A program made the translations under genes and the position numbers. From Halichondria panicea (taxonomy: Eukaryota; Porifera; Demospongiae; Suberitida; Halichondriidae), in NCBI RefSeq assembly GCF_963675165.1, contig NC_087387.1, positions 4,242,990 to 4,306,989 on the forward strand: 64,000 bases of DNA. Direction: 5' to 3'. Positions 34,322 through 46,016 of this stretch are shown piece after piece; position 1 is the first letter of the stretch, and each line of letters opens with the position of its first letter. Under the pieces are notes generated by a model. It saw nothing but the letters and a program-made list of their open reading frames with translations, did not search any database and was not told the origin of the DNA.

Positions 34322-35167
34322 GTTATAGTTATAACACGGGCACGAGGGATGTATGGAATATATTGCACTGAAGCACGAGGGCGCCAGCCCCGAGGGCTGA
34401 GTGCAATATATGCCATGCAGCCCGAGTGCACGTGTTATAACTAGTTTATATCCCAAGGGCATAGCAACATAACACTGTCCTAGTAACACAATATAAACAG
34501 CACAAAAAAAAACAGAGACAACTCTAGACACAGCTCCATCTCTTCTCTCTTCTAGACGCCAGTATCTGCAGCGTATAAGATTGGCATGACCGACGAATGG
34601 CTTGACACAAAATTGTTGGAGTTTCAACTGAAATCTGCAAAACAGCCCCACCCCACTTCTGGTGCTGCAAAACAGCCCCGCCCCACTTACTGCTGCAAAG
34701 AAACAGCCCCACCCCTACTCAGTGAATACTAGCTGCTGGTCTACGCTCGGCCTCATATAAACCAAGCCAAGAAAGCTCGCTTCTACACTGCTGCAAAATA
34801 GCTCATGCCCCCAGCAAAAAGAGCCACTTCTAGTGCTACGGTGAAGCAGAATTGACATCAATCACGATGTCGAGGACTAGGTCGATCTAGGAACACAGAA
34901 TCTTCCACAAAATGAATCTTGGACAATCTTAAAACCTGCATGGTTGCAAAAAGAAACTCCAGCAGTGCTGAACATTCATTCCTGCATGGCTGGACATACT
35001 TTGATACTCATGCGTATTAATTTAATTTAAATTTAATTGTCTGTCTAATTGCCAGAGGGGCGTTTTGCGGTCAGTGCAATATGACTTTGCGGTCAGTGCA
35101 ATATGACTTTCAGCAGTGCAATATGCTTCATATTGCACTTGGCAACAACGTAGCAACGGGATATAAG
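34322..35167. mobile_element. Palindrome-ended insertion, about 845 bp
   Basis: Absent at the homologous site (about 56230). Positions 34328-34441 form a large imperfect palindrome (GTTATAACACGGGCACGAGG at the left, GTGCACGTGTTATAAC at the right, with ATATTGCACT/AGTGCAATAT in both arms). The right end repeats GCAATATG and ends near AACGGGATATAAG. GCCCCACCCC/CTGCTGCAAA short repeats lie at 34640-34720. Confidence 0.65.
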
Positions 35168-35504
35168 TAATAATACAATGCAGTGTTTATCAGTCTCTTA
35201 ATGTTCATGTTTTCTGATGCTCTGATGCTCTGTATCACTTCTTTGCTCTTTGCAGTGAGGCTAAGGGTCAGGAGGTTGTCAATGTTCAGTTTAGCAGTCA
35301 TATTTAATGTATCGAACAGGCATTAGTGTGTGGAGTGAGTGCTTTGAGCAAAGTATTGCAAATGTATAGTATAATACACTGCACGGTGCCATATTTTAAG
35401 CATGAAGACTCTTGCATATAAAGTCATTTTGGCTTCAAAACGATTGTCACACTTTTTTCTGCTACAGCGGTGCAGACTGTCTGATACTCTTCTGATACAC
35501 TAGG

Positions 35505-36104
35505 CAGGCCTTCATACAGAAAAATTTGACTGAGGGGGCGAACCGATTATCCATGTATGGCCGTCTAGGGGGGGTCTGGGGGCATGCCCTCCTAGGAAAT
35601 TTTTGTGTTGAAACTGTCGTATATCGCATCTGGTGCATTCTTAGAAACTGTGGTGTCAGTGTTAGGATTACTATGGTTTTATTAATACAAATAGTATTGT
35701 GAAATGTAATAAAAATGCAAAAATTTAATTAAACTACCTTAGTTTCAATTGCCTGCACTGAATGGTACTATGAGTTATCAGATAAAAGCCATAGCCTGAG
35801 CGACACAAGCCTTTCTAGCTCACTGAATGAAAGTAGCTCTTGAATCGCCCTCTGTACTTGCAAATAGTGACTTATAGAAGAAATTGTGGACATATAGAAC
35901 AGAAAGAGTAGACGAATAGCAGTTTAATTAAAGTAGCTTCGTAAAAAACTCATTATTGTAATAATTATTGTTGTTATGAATATTAAGGCAGAGCTCTTTG
36001 TTTGGTTGGTGTGACACAGGCAGTGTGTCATGGCCTATATTTTCAATACAAAATTTACGGGGGGGGGGCGAGCGCCCTCTGTGTCCCCCCTCTATGAAGC
36101 CCTG
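35505..36104. mobile_element. CAGGCCTTCATA-ended element, 600 bp
   Basis: The left end CAGGCCTTCATACAGA is mirrored by the right end TCTATGAAGCCCTG, and CTAGG flanks both sides (35500-35504, 36105-36109). G- and C-runs lie just inside each end. An inverted copy is 39266-39635 and a partial copy is near 56580-56745. It is non-coding. Confidence 0.65.
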
Positions 36105-37154
36105 CTAGGTATGATAAAAAGCAAGCTCACGCTATTTAGCCCTCAAACGGGTTTCTGGTTGTTACCGTTTTCTTGTCTGTTCCCTACAACATTTTAATTA
36201 AGCGCACTTATTTTACTGGAAGTAGGCGCGTATTCCACAGAAAGTGGACGGCATTATTCTAGAGGAAGTGAAAAAAATTCACAGGAGGTCGCAAAAGATG
36301 GAATGAAATGCTTAGTGAAAGTGACAAGAAGACACAATAAAAAAAAAGGAAGCATCGAATTCACTTTAGCAGTCGTTTGACACTTTCTGTTGAGTATTTC
36401 AAGGTTGAGGTTTTTATTGCCCCGGTGACTGCGCATGCAAATGATAACTTGCCTCTGGCTATTATACTAGGAGTACGCATGCCTGCACATGGTCTGTTAT
36501 GGACCTAATCGACACTTGGGGGCATAGGAGAGTCTCCCTGATTAACCGTTGTAACTATCTTGTATCGTTCATTTATTTTATCCCTTTTTCTCTGAGAGAC
36601 TAATGTGCATGTAGGTCATAATACTTTGGTCTGCTTGTTGGTGTGGTATCGCCTCATGCCAAAGAAAATTAGCAGCTGGTAGATCCCTTTTTCGGGAATA
36701 TGCAAAGCGTGATAGAAATGACACAAATTCCCTAATGCTTGGTGATTACCCCGAAAGTATTAGTTGTTTATCAAGTGAAGGTAAGGATTATGTGTGCATG
36801 AATGTGTGTACTCTCACAAGCCGAACTTACTGAAGAAGCACCGCGGCAAGCTACACAACATAAAGCTGCTAGCTAATATTGCTAATGACATGCATGATAA
36901 ACAATTTTGCATCTGGCTATTAATCACAGGGAATTTTGAAGAGTGGAGAGTGGGAAATGATCGCGAGTGATTTTTAAAGATAGAGCACATTCTTCATTTG
37001 AGACAAGAAAAAAAGACAAAAAAGTGATTGAGGCGCAAATAATTTCCGAGGCCACTACCGTTTTTCCAATCCCTATATGATACAACTAACCTAGCTGATT
37101 ACATACCGTATAGCGGGTATAATTATTTTGAGGGTATAAATTTTCACGGATGGA
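36105..37154. other. Gene-free stretch
   Basis: No exon, RNA gene or clear transposon termini recognised, apart from a TACCGTATAGCGGGTATAAT-type repeat end at 37104. Confidence 0.35.
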
Positions 37155-37362
37155 CCTCTACAAAGGATTTTGCGGAGTTTATTTTCGTAGTGGTCTGAGT
37201 TCCAGCCTTTTGGCGTATGCGCACATCAACATGCAGCTGTATACCTCCACACCGTTAGCCTCTACAAAGGATTTTGCGGAGTTTATTTTCGTAGTGGTCT
37301 GAGTTCCAGCCTTTTGGCGTATGCGCACATCAACATGCAGCTGTATACCTCCACACCGTTAG
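37155..37362. repeat. Perfect-looking 104-bp tandem duplication
   Basis: Units 37155-37258 and 37259-37362 are identical as read, each beginning CCTCTACAAAGGATTTTGCG. The near-identity indicates a very recent event or an assembly artefact. Confidence 0.9.
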
Positions 37363-37718
37363 CCTCGAATCCAGGCCTAGCCTAATAGAATCAGTGAGGC
37401 ACTATGTCCTCCACCTCTAGCAGAATGTTTGCTGTGCATAGCCATAGGCACTGCAGTTTTGTGTGTAATGGTGAACTTATACAGCCTCGTTTCCAACAGA
37501 AGGAAAGTCAATTTTTCTCTTCCATTCTATTAATTAAAAACGAGGCTAAACAAGTAACACACCGACTGAATTTGAATAGTCACTGAATTAAAGAGGCAAA
37601 CTTTGACAATAATTTATCGTGTCTATATAGTTTTATAATTATAGCTGTACATCACCGATACATTTTCTCCACGCAATTATTTTAAACTACATGTACAATG
37701 CACAAACCAATTGCTTAC

Positions 37719-37817
37719 TTTATTCTGACTGTTGACTTGAGCCCCCTCAGAAACCAGTAGTTCCACAATACTGAGATGACCTTCTTGAGCAGCTGCCATG
37801 AGAGGAGTGAAACCACC
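37719..37817 (-). CDS. Ankyrin class A exon
   Basis: 99 nt, phase 0, reading GGFTPLMAAAQEGHLSIVEL and ending GAQVNSQNK before GTAAGC. Normal acceptor CAG. Confidence 0.8.
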
Positions 37818-38221
37818 CTGAAAATGGAGTTTACCAAGATTATCACGGTCAGTATTCGGGTGGTGCTCATACCATTATGTATACCGTGCCTTTGCAAAAA
37901 TACGCCCACCTAACTTTATATAAAGGTTTGGGGAGGGCATGGCCAAACTAGCTAGAGATAATAAACAAAAACTATCGATATGAAAGCACTGCAGGTGCTG
38001 ATGCCTCGGTGGAGGTGGAGGTGCCGAAGCTGCTACTATACACACATTATAATAATTATCATGATGCATGCGCATGCAGGCAGAATCCAGAATCACAAGG
38101 AAATTCTAGGAGTGGGTAAATGATTGACCATGATTAAAATTGTTGTTAAAAACGTTTGATGCAAAAAGTTCATTGATGACTGCATCAGAAGAGCCATGTA
38201 GCTCTCTTCTCACAATAGCTA

Positions 38222-38622
38222 TACAGTAGAACCTCGCTAATCCGAATAGAGCGGGACCAGACCCCATCCGAATACATGAAATTTCCGGATTAACAGATGT
38301 CATTAATTGATTATGAATATCATTAACGAAGACACTTTTGTACATGTATTATGATATTAGAAGGGAAGCTGCTATAGCTAGAATAGTCTTTATCTCTCCA
38401 ATACAGTGAGTCTTGTGAGCTCTCTCTTCGTTTTCTTTGCAGTGGCCATTGTCTTGAGCAGTTTATCAATAAAATTATTGCTGATTCAGCTAAGCAATTT
38501 ATGTTGCGCATGCGCAGTAATCCATTCTACTGACAGCCTCTCCTCTTTTTCAGTTTACCACTTTGTCTGGATTTGCGAGGTTTCGGATTAAAGGGGTCCG
38601 GATTAGCGAGGTTCTACTGTAT
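38222..38622. mobile_element. pogo/Tigger-like MITE, about 400 bp
   Basis: The ends are TACAGTAGAACCTCGCTAAT and, inverted, ATTAGCGAGGTTCTACTGTA, with CCGGAT motifs following each. It is flanked by TA. A family A fragment in reverse orientation (38630-38885) follows directly. Confidence 0.8.
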
Positions 38623-38629
38623 AGCGTTT

Positions 38630-38885
38630 TAGTGCAGAGCAGTAACACTCGTTGAACAAGTTTTGCTATACGCACTCTTCTGAAAAAGCTGCAATGGCAT
38701 TCCAAGTAAGCAAAACTAGGCATAACTCGAGAACGAAGCATTATTTTGCAAATCTACGAATTAAAATCCATGACTAGAAGCCTATAGAAAATCTTACTTG
38801 CACTTCATTGATCCTTGAGCAGCTGTATAGCAGTCCACACAGACACACTACTCGCTTGGGCATGCGCATGCGCACCAAGGCATAA
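38630..38885 (-). repeat. Repeat family A fragment
   Basis: Reverse-complement of the left half of family A, ending at the palindromic CATGCGCATGCGCACCAAGG box. Confidence 0.6.
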
Positions 38886-39265
38886 ATATGGATGATTCGA
38901 TCGACATTGAATGTCTGATGTCTAATTAGCTTTTCAGTTACTTCCTGGTTCTTCACCAGCACTCAGATTGGCACTAGAGCTTTAAATTCTGAATTTCATT
39001 TCTTATTAATAATATTATTATAAAATTTGTAATGACCAAAAACATCGTTTGGTTCAGATTCGCTTATAATGGAGCTAGTTTTTAAGTTTATTTATCAGAT
39101 TACTATCTAATACCGTGTAGCGGGTAAATTTGGCGATTAAATTTGAGCAAATCAAGGTGACGGTCGCCGAAATAAAAAATACCCTGTTTTAGCTTGATAG
39201 TCAGTGCGTCTCAGTATTACGCACGAGATCAATAATGCCATGCAGCATGATCGTCAACTAAATTC

Positions 39266-39635
39266 AGGGCTTCATATAGAGGGGGGGCACGGGGGGCCGA
39301 GCCTCCCTGGCGCAATTGTAAATTTTGTATTGAAAATATAGGCCATAACAACACTGTCTGCGTCACACAAACCAAACAAAGAGCTCTTCCTTAATATTCA
39401 TAACAACACAACAATTTTGACCATAATTATAACACTGACACCACAGTTTCTAAGAATGCACCAGATGCGATATACGACAGTCTAAATCACAAACATTTCT
39501 TGGGGGGGGGAATGCCCCTAGCCCCCCCCCTAGATGGCCGTGTATGTGTCAGCACACGGATAATTGCCTCGCCCCCCCATTTTTCTGAAATGTTGATTTT
39601 CCCCCCCTGTCAATTTTTCTGTATGAAGGCCTGCC
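39266..39635. mobile_element. CAGGGCTTCATA-ended element, inverted and shortened copy
   Basis: Reverse-complement relative of 35505-36104, with CAGGGCTTCATA at the left and TATGAAGGCCTG at the right, and several G/C homopolymer runs. Confidence 0.6.
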
Positions 39636-39737
39636 AATAATAGGCCAAATTTACCCGCTTGACTATAAATGGAATTGGTGGCACAAACTTATTCGTAGTC
39701 TGATTGAAAAGGTACATAGAGGCAACTAATGACTCAC

Positions 39738-39836
39738 ATTGTTTTGACTGTTAACTTGAGCCCCAAAAGAAACCAGCAGTTCTACAACACTGAGATGGCC
39801 TTCTTGAGCAGCTGCCATAAGAAGGATGTGACCCTC
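39738..39836 (-). CDS. Ankyrin class A' exon
   Basis: 99 nt, phase 0, reading EGHILLMAAAQEGHLSVVEL and ending GAQVNSQNN, with a normal GTGAGTC donor. Exon and flanks to about 40070 match 11184-11560, a separate duplication. Confidence 0.8.
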
Positions 39837-40247
39837 CTGAAAATGGGGGAAACAACTAAATAAGAGACTTTATCCATACAAATTGAGCTAATAGCGCATG
39901 GCGCAAACGACCCAATAAGTTCTGAGGGTAAAAAAAAAGGTATTCCCACCCACGCAAGACCAGTGATGCACAATCCACCCCAAACCTAAGAAACGGGTAC
40001 GTACACATAATTATGGCGATACAAAAAGGAGAACACACAACAGCATAAATTATTACTTTTGCTCCACATAGAAATCAAGATAGCACATAACCTAACTGAG
40101 TCCATCTTACTGACCATGCCCAAAATATCCAAACATCGTATATAATTATAGAGCATAACCGGCCGAAAACAACACGTACAGCATCAGGCATAATCAAACT
40201 CTCGTGGCTCCCCCAATAATTTTGCTCCGATAGTAATTATGACTCAC

Positions 40248-40538
40248 ATTATTCTGACTGTTGACTAGAGCACCCACAGAAAGAAGTAGTTCCACAACAC
40301 TGAGATGGCCTTCTTGAGCAGCTGCCATGAGGGAAGTACTAGTGACATCATCCTGAAAAAAGAATTCACATGAAAGACAGTTTTTCAGCAAACCACATGT
40401 GCATTGTGTATTATAATTATATGTAGGAAATCAACCCACCGTCTCTGGTAGGTAAGTAATGGCCCCACCAGTTACCAAATAGAGAGCGACATCTTTGTGT
40501 CCATTGAAGCTGGCTATCGAGAAAGCAGTCTCTCCATC
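40248..40538 (-). CDS. Ankyrin exons B (40440-40538) and long class A (40248-40352)
   Basis: B is 99 nt, reads DGETAFSIASFNGHKDVALY and ends ITYLPET. The A-type exon is 105 nt, reads DDVTSTSLMAAAQEGHLSVV and ends GALVNSQNN. It is two codons longer than the standard 33 near its start but still in frame. The intron between them is 87 nt. Confidence 0.8.
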
Positions 40539-40680
40539 CTATTAATATTATATACGTAGGTCTAGTACAACAATCACGTTATCATAATTATTGACAAATT
40601 TAATATATGCTGCAGTGTGTGACCAATAACTTTAAGACTCTGTAGGCACTGCAGTGTCAGTTCACCATTTACTATAATAA

Positions 40681-41822
40681 CGAGTGTTGCAAGCGTGCGC
40701 TTGCTAATGCCTCTCGCCATGTTTTGCTTTCGCTCAAAAGTATTAGAGTGTTATAGAAGAGGTAAATAATTTGCAATGTGCTTTGATTGTTTCACAAGAA
40801 AGGGGTGTCCACATGCAGTTAATAGTATATACTGATCGTCCTAAATGGCCTCTAGCCAAACAGTGGTAGCAACTTTTGTCAAAGGCATATAGTCAGTATA
40901 GTCTGTGAGATACGTACGTACAATTCAATCACAGAATTAAATCAACGATACTGAAGCAACTGCATGTTATTTAATATTTAAATGGCCTGTAGCCAAACAG
41001 TGGGAGCAAACCTTTGTCAAAGGCACAGACAGTATAATATATAAACAAGCAGAAAGTGTGTATCTATCTAAAGACTTGTGTACATGAATGTATCTATCTA
41101 AAGACTTGTGTATATGAATCTATTGTTTCTAGTCTATATGGTATCATTTGTTTTGTGGCTTACCGGTATGCCAGGACCTCAAGAGAAAGAAGTAAGTTGA
41201 TTCTGCCACTGCAACATGTGGGGATGAGCGCGCATGCGCATTGCATCCACAGGAATAATTAAAGGGTGTGTCCAAAGAGATCAAGTTCACAATGGCTACT
41301 ATAGCTAGTTGGGCGTGGCCCCACTCTGGACGTGAACGTTCGCGTCCAGAGTGTGGCCACGCCCAACTATACAATGGCTAGCAGTTTTACTCTATGTTTT
41401 AACATATCTTTTCTACGTTCGCGTCCAGAGTGTGGCCACGCCCAACTATACAATGGCTAGCAGTTTTAACCATATCTCTATGTTTTAACATATCTTTTCT
41501 GACTCTTGTAGCTAACAAAAAGCTAGCACTTTAGTGCAAGGCTAACCCACATGTGTTGAATAGAAAGTTTGCGCGAACAGACGATGCTATGAAAGATTCT
41601 GCAACAGCCTTCAATGTGAGTCAAACTAGCCATAACTCGAGAAAGAAGCTTTAGTTTGCTAATCCACGAATCAAAATCCAAGAGAACGTGGCTAGAAGCA
41701 TATAGAAACTGTTAGTTTTCGTCGCATTGCAACCGTTGAGCAATTACAGCTGGAATACACACACACACACAGTCAGCTTTACTGTATCCCTCGTGCGGCT
41801 ACGCCTCGAGGCATATAATTAG
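40681..41822 (-). mobile_element. Repeat family B element, reverse copy with internal foldback
   Basis: It runs in reverse from GCTTGCTAATGCCTCTCGCC (family B right end) to CGTGCGGCTACGCCTCGAGG (family B left end). It contains extra material: a TATCTATCTAAAGACTTGTG duplication near 41065-41110 and an inverted and direct duplication at 41309-41480. Confidence 0.65.
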
Positions 41823-42586
41823 CCTAGTTTTAGTGTTTGTTAGTTTAAACGTTATTTTGCAGGGGGGTCAAATTTATTTTTGTTAATTTTGCTCAGAAGC
41901 AGAGATAAATCTCAATGCCCTCGAGAACAAGCCGCTCATGATATCGAGGCTAGTATAATTATACAAGAGCAAAACTTTTGATTGTATCTCTACTTTAGAG
42001 TAAAATTGGCGAAAATATAATTTAACCCCCCCCCCCCTGCAAATAACGTTTTAAACTAACAGACACAAAAAACTGGGATTGAAATAGTCTGCAAGAGTTT
42101 CAATTAGTGACCTTAATTAGCTAAGGTCAAGTGGTTCCAGCCTCCTCAGCTTGGGGTCTATATCATAGCAACTGGATGTCGTTTAACTAATATTATACAC
42201 TCTGTATTTCTCACGAACTTTTTTTTTCTGTTGAAAGTGCTCCTTTTCTAGTGGTGGCTATCGCAAGAACCGTTTACTTTTAGCCAAAAATTCTTTTACC
42301 GTGCAATAGCAGACAGTTTGAAATTTCATTCACTTTCATGCATGAATTGTGCACAAAATGCTACTGGGCGTGGCTAAATGGGACCCCGAATGTGATGTCA
42401 CAGGCAATTAGTGCTTATTAAATTCCTTGCTACTTTATCTGCTATTGGGGTTCTACCGTACCAGAAAATACTACAGCACCAAACATAACCAAAGTCTTAA
42501 CAACAACACTATCAATGACCAGATTTTATTACGCTGGTCTTATTAGAGAAGACGGTATGCGTGTACCTACACTCTAAATAACTCAC

Positions 42587-43056
42587 ATTGTTCTGACTGT
42601 TCACCTGAGCCCCCTTAGAAACCAGTAGTTCCACAACACTGAGATGACCTTTTTGAGAAGCTTTCATAAGAGGGTTAGTGCCATTCTGAAAAGGACGTAA
42701 AATAATTATAGATATCTGCGTATATATGAAATGAACCCACTGTGTTTGGTAGGTCAACAATGGCTCCAGCAGTAATTAAATGGTGAGCGACATCTTTGTG
42801 TCCCTCGAAGCTGGATAACCAGAGAGCAGTCTTTCCATCCTAATTTTTGAGTGGGTAAAAGTGTTCAAAATATGTAGCTAACACAGGCAGTGGGTTGTTG
42901 GATAAGTGTCTCATATTTAAGTTATTGGCACATTATTATGTTGAAATAACAGCCTACCTGTTTCCGTATATTAACACCTGCTCCACTGTCAATAAGTTGC
43001 TGCACTATCTTGAGATGTCCTTTACCACTAGCCAAGTAGAGAGCAGTAGAACCTTT
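42587..43056 (-). CDS. Ankyrin cassette C (42958-43056), B (42741-42839), A (42587-42685)
   Basis: A full C-B-A cassette of three 99-nt phase-0 exons separated by introns of 118 and 55 nt. C reads KGSTALYLASGKGHLKIVQQ ending GAGVNIRKQ. B reads DGKTALWLSSFEGHKDVAHH ending IVDLPNT. A reads NGTNPLMKASQKGHLSVVEL ending GAQVNSQNN. Acceptors are AG and donors GTAGG, GTGGG and GTGAG. Confidence 0.85.
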
Positions 43057-43290
43057 CTGTTAACCAGTACAAAAATTCAGTTGGTAATAATACGGAAAGA
43101 CAGAGTGGAAGACATAAAAATAAGACTAAATTGACAATAACATTATCAAGCGGAGGCATCCGTGCATGTGTATTAATCATGGTGGTCCTTTGAACATGCA
43201 TGGGTGCTGACTTGCTAAAATCAATCTTTAAATTGCCCAAAGGACGAAAACTTAACATTATCTCGTTAACTATACTATGCACAAACAAAT

Positions 43291-43370
43291 TGAGCCCCCT
43301 TAGAAACAAGTAGTTCCACAACACTGAGATGGTCTTTTTGAGAAGCTATCATAAGAGGGTTAGTGCCATT
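43291..43370 (-). pseudogene. Truncated ankyrin class A exon
   Basis: It keeps NGTNPLMIASQKDHLSVVEL through the line before GAQVNSQ, but the last about 19 bases and the donor site are deleted, so it cannot splice normally. Confidence 0.65.
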
Positions 43371-43698
43371 CTGAAAAAAGGACGTAAAATAATTGTAGAT
43401 AACTGCATAATTTTCGAGGCGCTTAATTTTTGCTGTTTTCAAGGGTTAGCAATCCTACACAAATACTTCGCTAACGAAAGACGCTCCATTTGATCAAATA
43501 GGGTGACATTTATTCAACGAAACGCTTTTAGTTTCAAGAAAACCTTAAAAATTTCACGCTATATTATGGTATAGCAGTCTGTCCATACTGCGTATACATA
43601 TCCCCTGAAGTAAAGACAAACTCAAGAGAGTCATTCACAGAAAACGAAACAACATTGCATGTGTCTAGTTTGAAATGGACGGCTATAAATAATTACAA

Positions 43699-44330
43699 CT
43701 ACAGCACTGAGGTGCTAACCCTCGGGTGTTCACATGAATAATAAAGATCTTTAGATCATGTTTGTCATAAATACTGCAATCTGATTGGTTAGAGGAAATG
43801 TTCTATCCAATTTAGAAAATCATGTACTTCAATAGAAAATCATGTAGCAAAGATTTGATCAAGATAAGATAATAATCATAATAAAAGTACATAATAATAA
43901 TAATATAATAAGCAATACTTGACGTCAATGAGTGTTTCTTTGGTATTGTTTCCTTTCTTGCTTGTTCTACTTCTTTACTTGACTTTGGGGGAGCGAATTT
44001 TCTTGCTTTCTTTGCCACTGGAGCAGTAAGTAGGTTCTCACTGGCTGTGGAGGAGAGCAAATAGTCTACGAACCTTCGTCTTGCAGGTCAGAGAGAGCAG
44101 AGAGCAGATAGGAAGGTGGGGCTGGTTGCTGCAGCAGATATGGAGGTGGGGCTGGTTGCTGCAAAGACAGAGCTGGAGGTGTGGCTGGTTTGGAAGGAAG
44201 CAGGGAAGGGTGGGCTGGGTTTCAGTAGTTCGAAACCGTGTAATAGGGGAACTCAAGAAAGCGTTCGGCACAGGAGGAGGCTCAGAATCCATTGTTTGTG
44301 CGTTCAAACCATTGTTGTCAGGCGTATGAG
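43699..44330 (-). other. Possible exon of a transposon-type protein
   Basis: About 43925-44065 on the minus strand reads SENLLTAPVAKKARKFAPPK and then SSKEVEQARKETIPKK, which looks like real protein. The ARK-x-x-IPKKT style motif is one I associate with N-terminal parts of recombinase-type transposon proteins. Just upstream, in a different frame, QQPAPPPYLL-type repeats occur (44090-44200). It is probably a relic, with repeat ends on both sides. Confidence 0.3.
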
Positions 44331-44351
44331 CGTTGTTGCTATGATCTAAAA

Positions 44352-44490
44352 TGCTTAGACACTGTTTAGAAAGTTTCCACGTGATTTAGAAGCCCTCAGG
44401 GCTAGTAGAACCCTCACTGCGTTCGGGATTCTACAGAACGCCCTTTGGGCTTCTAAATCACGTAGAAACTTCCTAAACAGTGTCTAACTA
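44352..44490. repeat. Foldback palindrome, about 140 bp
   Basis: TTAGACACTGTTTAGAAAGT at the left pairs with CTTCCTAAACAGTGTCTAAC at the right, with GATTTAGAAGCCC/GGGCTTCTAAATC inside. A rearranged fragment of the same sequence lies at about 29190-29257. Confidence 0.75.
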
Positions 44491-45055
44491 TTATATAGTA
44501 ACCGAAACAGTGTTAATTAGAACTAAGCAGCAAGTAACAGGAGCTATAGAGACATGCGGAAACTTTTGAGAACAGAGTTTTAGCAGTCATGCATGGCTAG
44601 GATCACAGCAAAAAAAAACCTGGAGTCTTAGAAGTATGGCTCCTGTGAGGTAGATTCATTTAATTATTAAAGAAGCAACATCACCTCAGCCAAATAAGTG
44701 TCTCAAATTAAGGCCGCATGTTGCTTGTAAGTCCTGTAGCCAAGTTCAAGCTTCTTAGCTTTTATTTGATGCTTTAACATCAAAATGTGCAACAACAAAA
44801 ACTTGTTGTGTGAAGGCTATCCATGCTGTAAAAACAAACCACTATGGCATCAAGGTAAGCAGACTCAGAATTACACAGACAAACAAACCAACAAACTACT
44901 ATACCTGCTGACCGCAGCAGGGCCTCAGGTATAATTATCTTCTTAAAAGGAATCTACTCCAAAAGTGCATGGAGCATACTGCCATTGAGGTGTGTGTGTG
45001 TGTGTACAGCTATAATTATGTTTGGTTTATTTTGTACAATAATTATTATTGCTGT
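44491..45055. other. Gene-free stretch
   Basis: No exon recognised. 44870-44940 resembles the right end of the CCTCGGGT element (ACAAACTACTATACC...). A (TG)n run is at about 44993-45004. Confidence 0.35.
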
Positions 45056-45372
45056 TACAGTTGAACCTCCATTACCGACCACCTCCGAAGAGTAACCACA
45101 CACGATAAAACGGCCAAGAGCTCAGGTCCGGATTGAAACTACAATGATTGCAATGACTTCAATGTAAAGCAACTTCTCAGGAGCGATCACCTTTCTACTC
45201 TGTATAACGAGCAGTTTTCGAATCCCCCTATATAGCTCGTCTCTACAGCGTTTTCAAAGAGTTAGAGAAGCGGTTAGCATAGCTCCAATATTCATTTGCA
45301 GCATGCAGGAATTGATTCAGAGCACACACCTCTGTTCCCCAATGGTGTTCGTTTTATGGAGGTTCCACTGTA
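45056..45372. mobile_element. pogo/Tigger-like MITE
   Basis: TACAGTTGAACCTCCATTAC at the left pairs with TTTTATGGAGGTTCCACTGTA-type sequence at the right. The left arm shares CGACCACCTCCGAAGAG with 29979-30426. Confidence 0.75.
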
Positions 45373-45429
45373 TTATTTTTGTATGAGCAAAATTACGTTA
45401 CGAAATTAAGGTACTTCCACGAAAAAATT

Positions 45430-45825
45430 AAGTGTGGTTCGAAATTTCACGCTATACAGAATATCATCCCGACAAAAAGAGACACATGCATATAATGACG
45501 GCACCGCGGGTGCATGCTGATGCCTCGGTGGATGTGTCAAAGCTACATAACATAAATCTACTAGCGATTGCTAATACACACAGATATCATAATTTTCTTA
45601 CGGTAATTTTGCTGCATATAACCACAGGGAAACTCAAAGAGTGGGAAATGATTGACCATCCCCTCAGCTGCACAGCTAAGATGCTTTATTCATTGTAAAA
45701 AGTATGTATCCAAAAAGTTAAGGGAGTTTGGAATTCCTTCTACAGTAACAAACGAGTTTTTGGCTGACATAATTATTATGCCTCGAGGCGTAGCCGCAAG
45801 AGGGATACGGTAAAGCTGACTGCAG
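45430..45825 (+). repeat. Dispersed repeat with GCACCGCGGGTGC box
   Basis: The ATGACGGCACCGCGGGTGC box is followed by TGATGCCTCGGTGGATGTG. The same segment recurs at 50600-50900 and 59560-59850. A family B left-end fragment (GCCTCGAGGCGTAGCCGCA) adjoins at 45780. Confidence 0.55.
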
Positions 45826-46016
45826 TGTGTGACAAATAGTTTGTACATTATTGTGTACATTAATTATAGGCACCGAAAAAATCATGCCTAGTATGAAAAA
45901 AGGATAGCTATAATTATAAATGGTTTGTATACTTATACAGCCCCAAAGCGATACCGTAACGATGTACACAAATACATTTAAGAGCCCTACATACATTGCA
46001 CAAACCAATTGCTCAC

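Noticed and set aside
41144-41374. Minus-strand frame in a family B copy
   Set aside because: Lies in a non-coding repeat and its foldback. Other copies of the element do not keep the frame.
44081-44349. Plus-strand frames rich in Trp and Gly
   Set aside because: They read the complement of a CAGCCCCACC-type repeat, and the minus strand is the more protein-like side.
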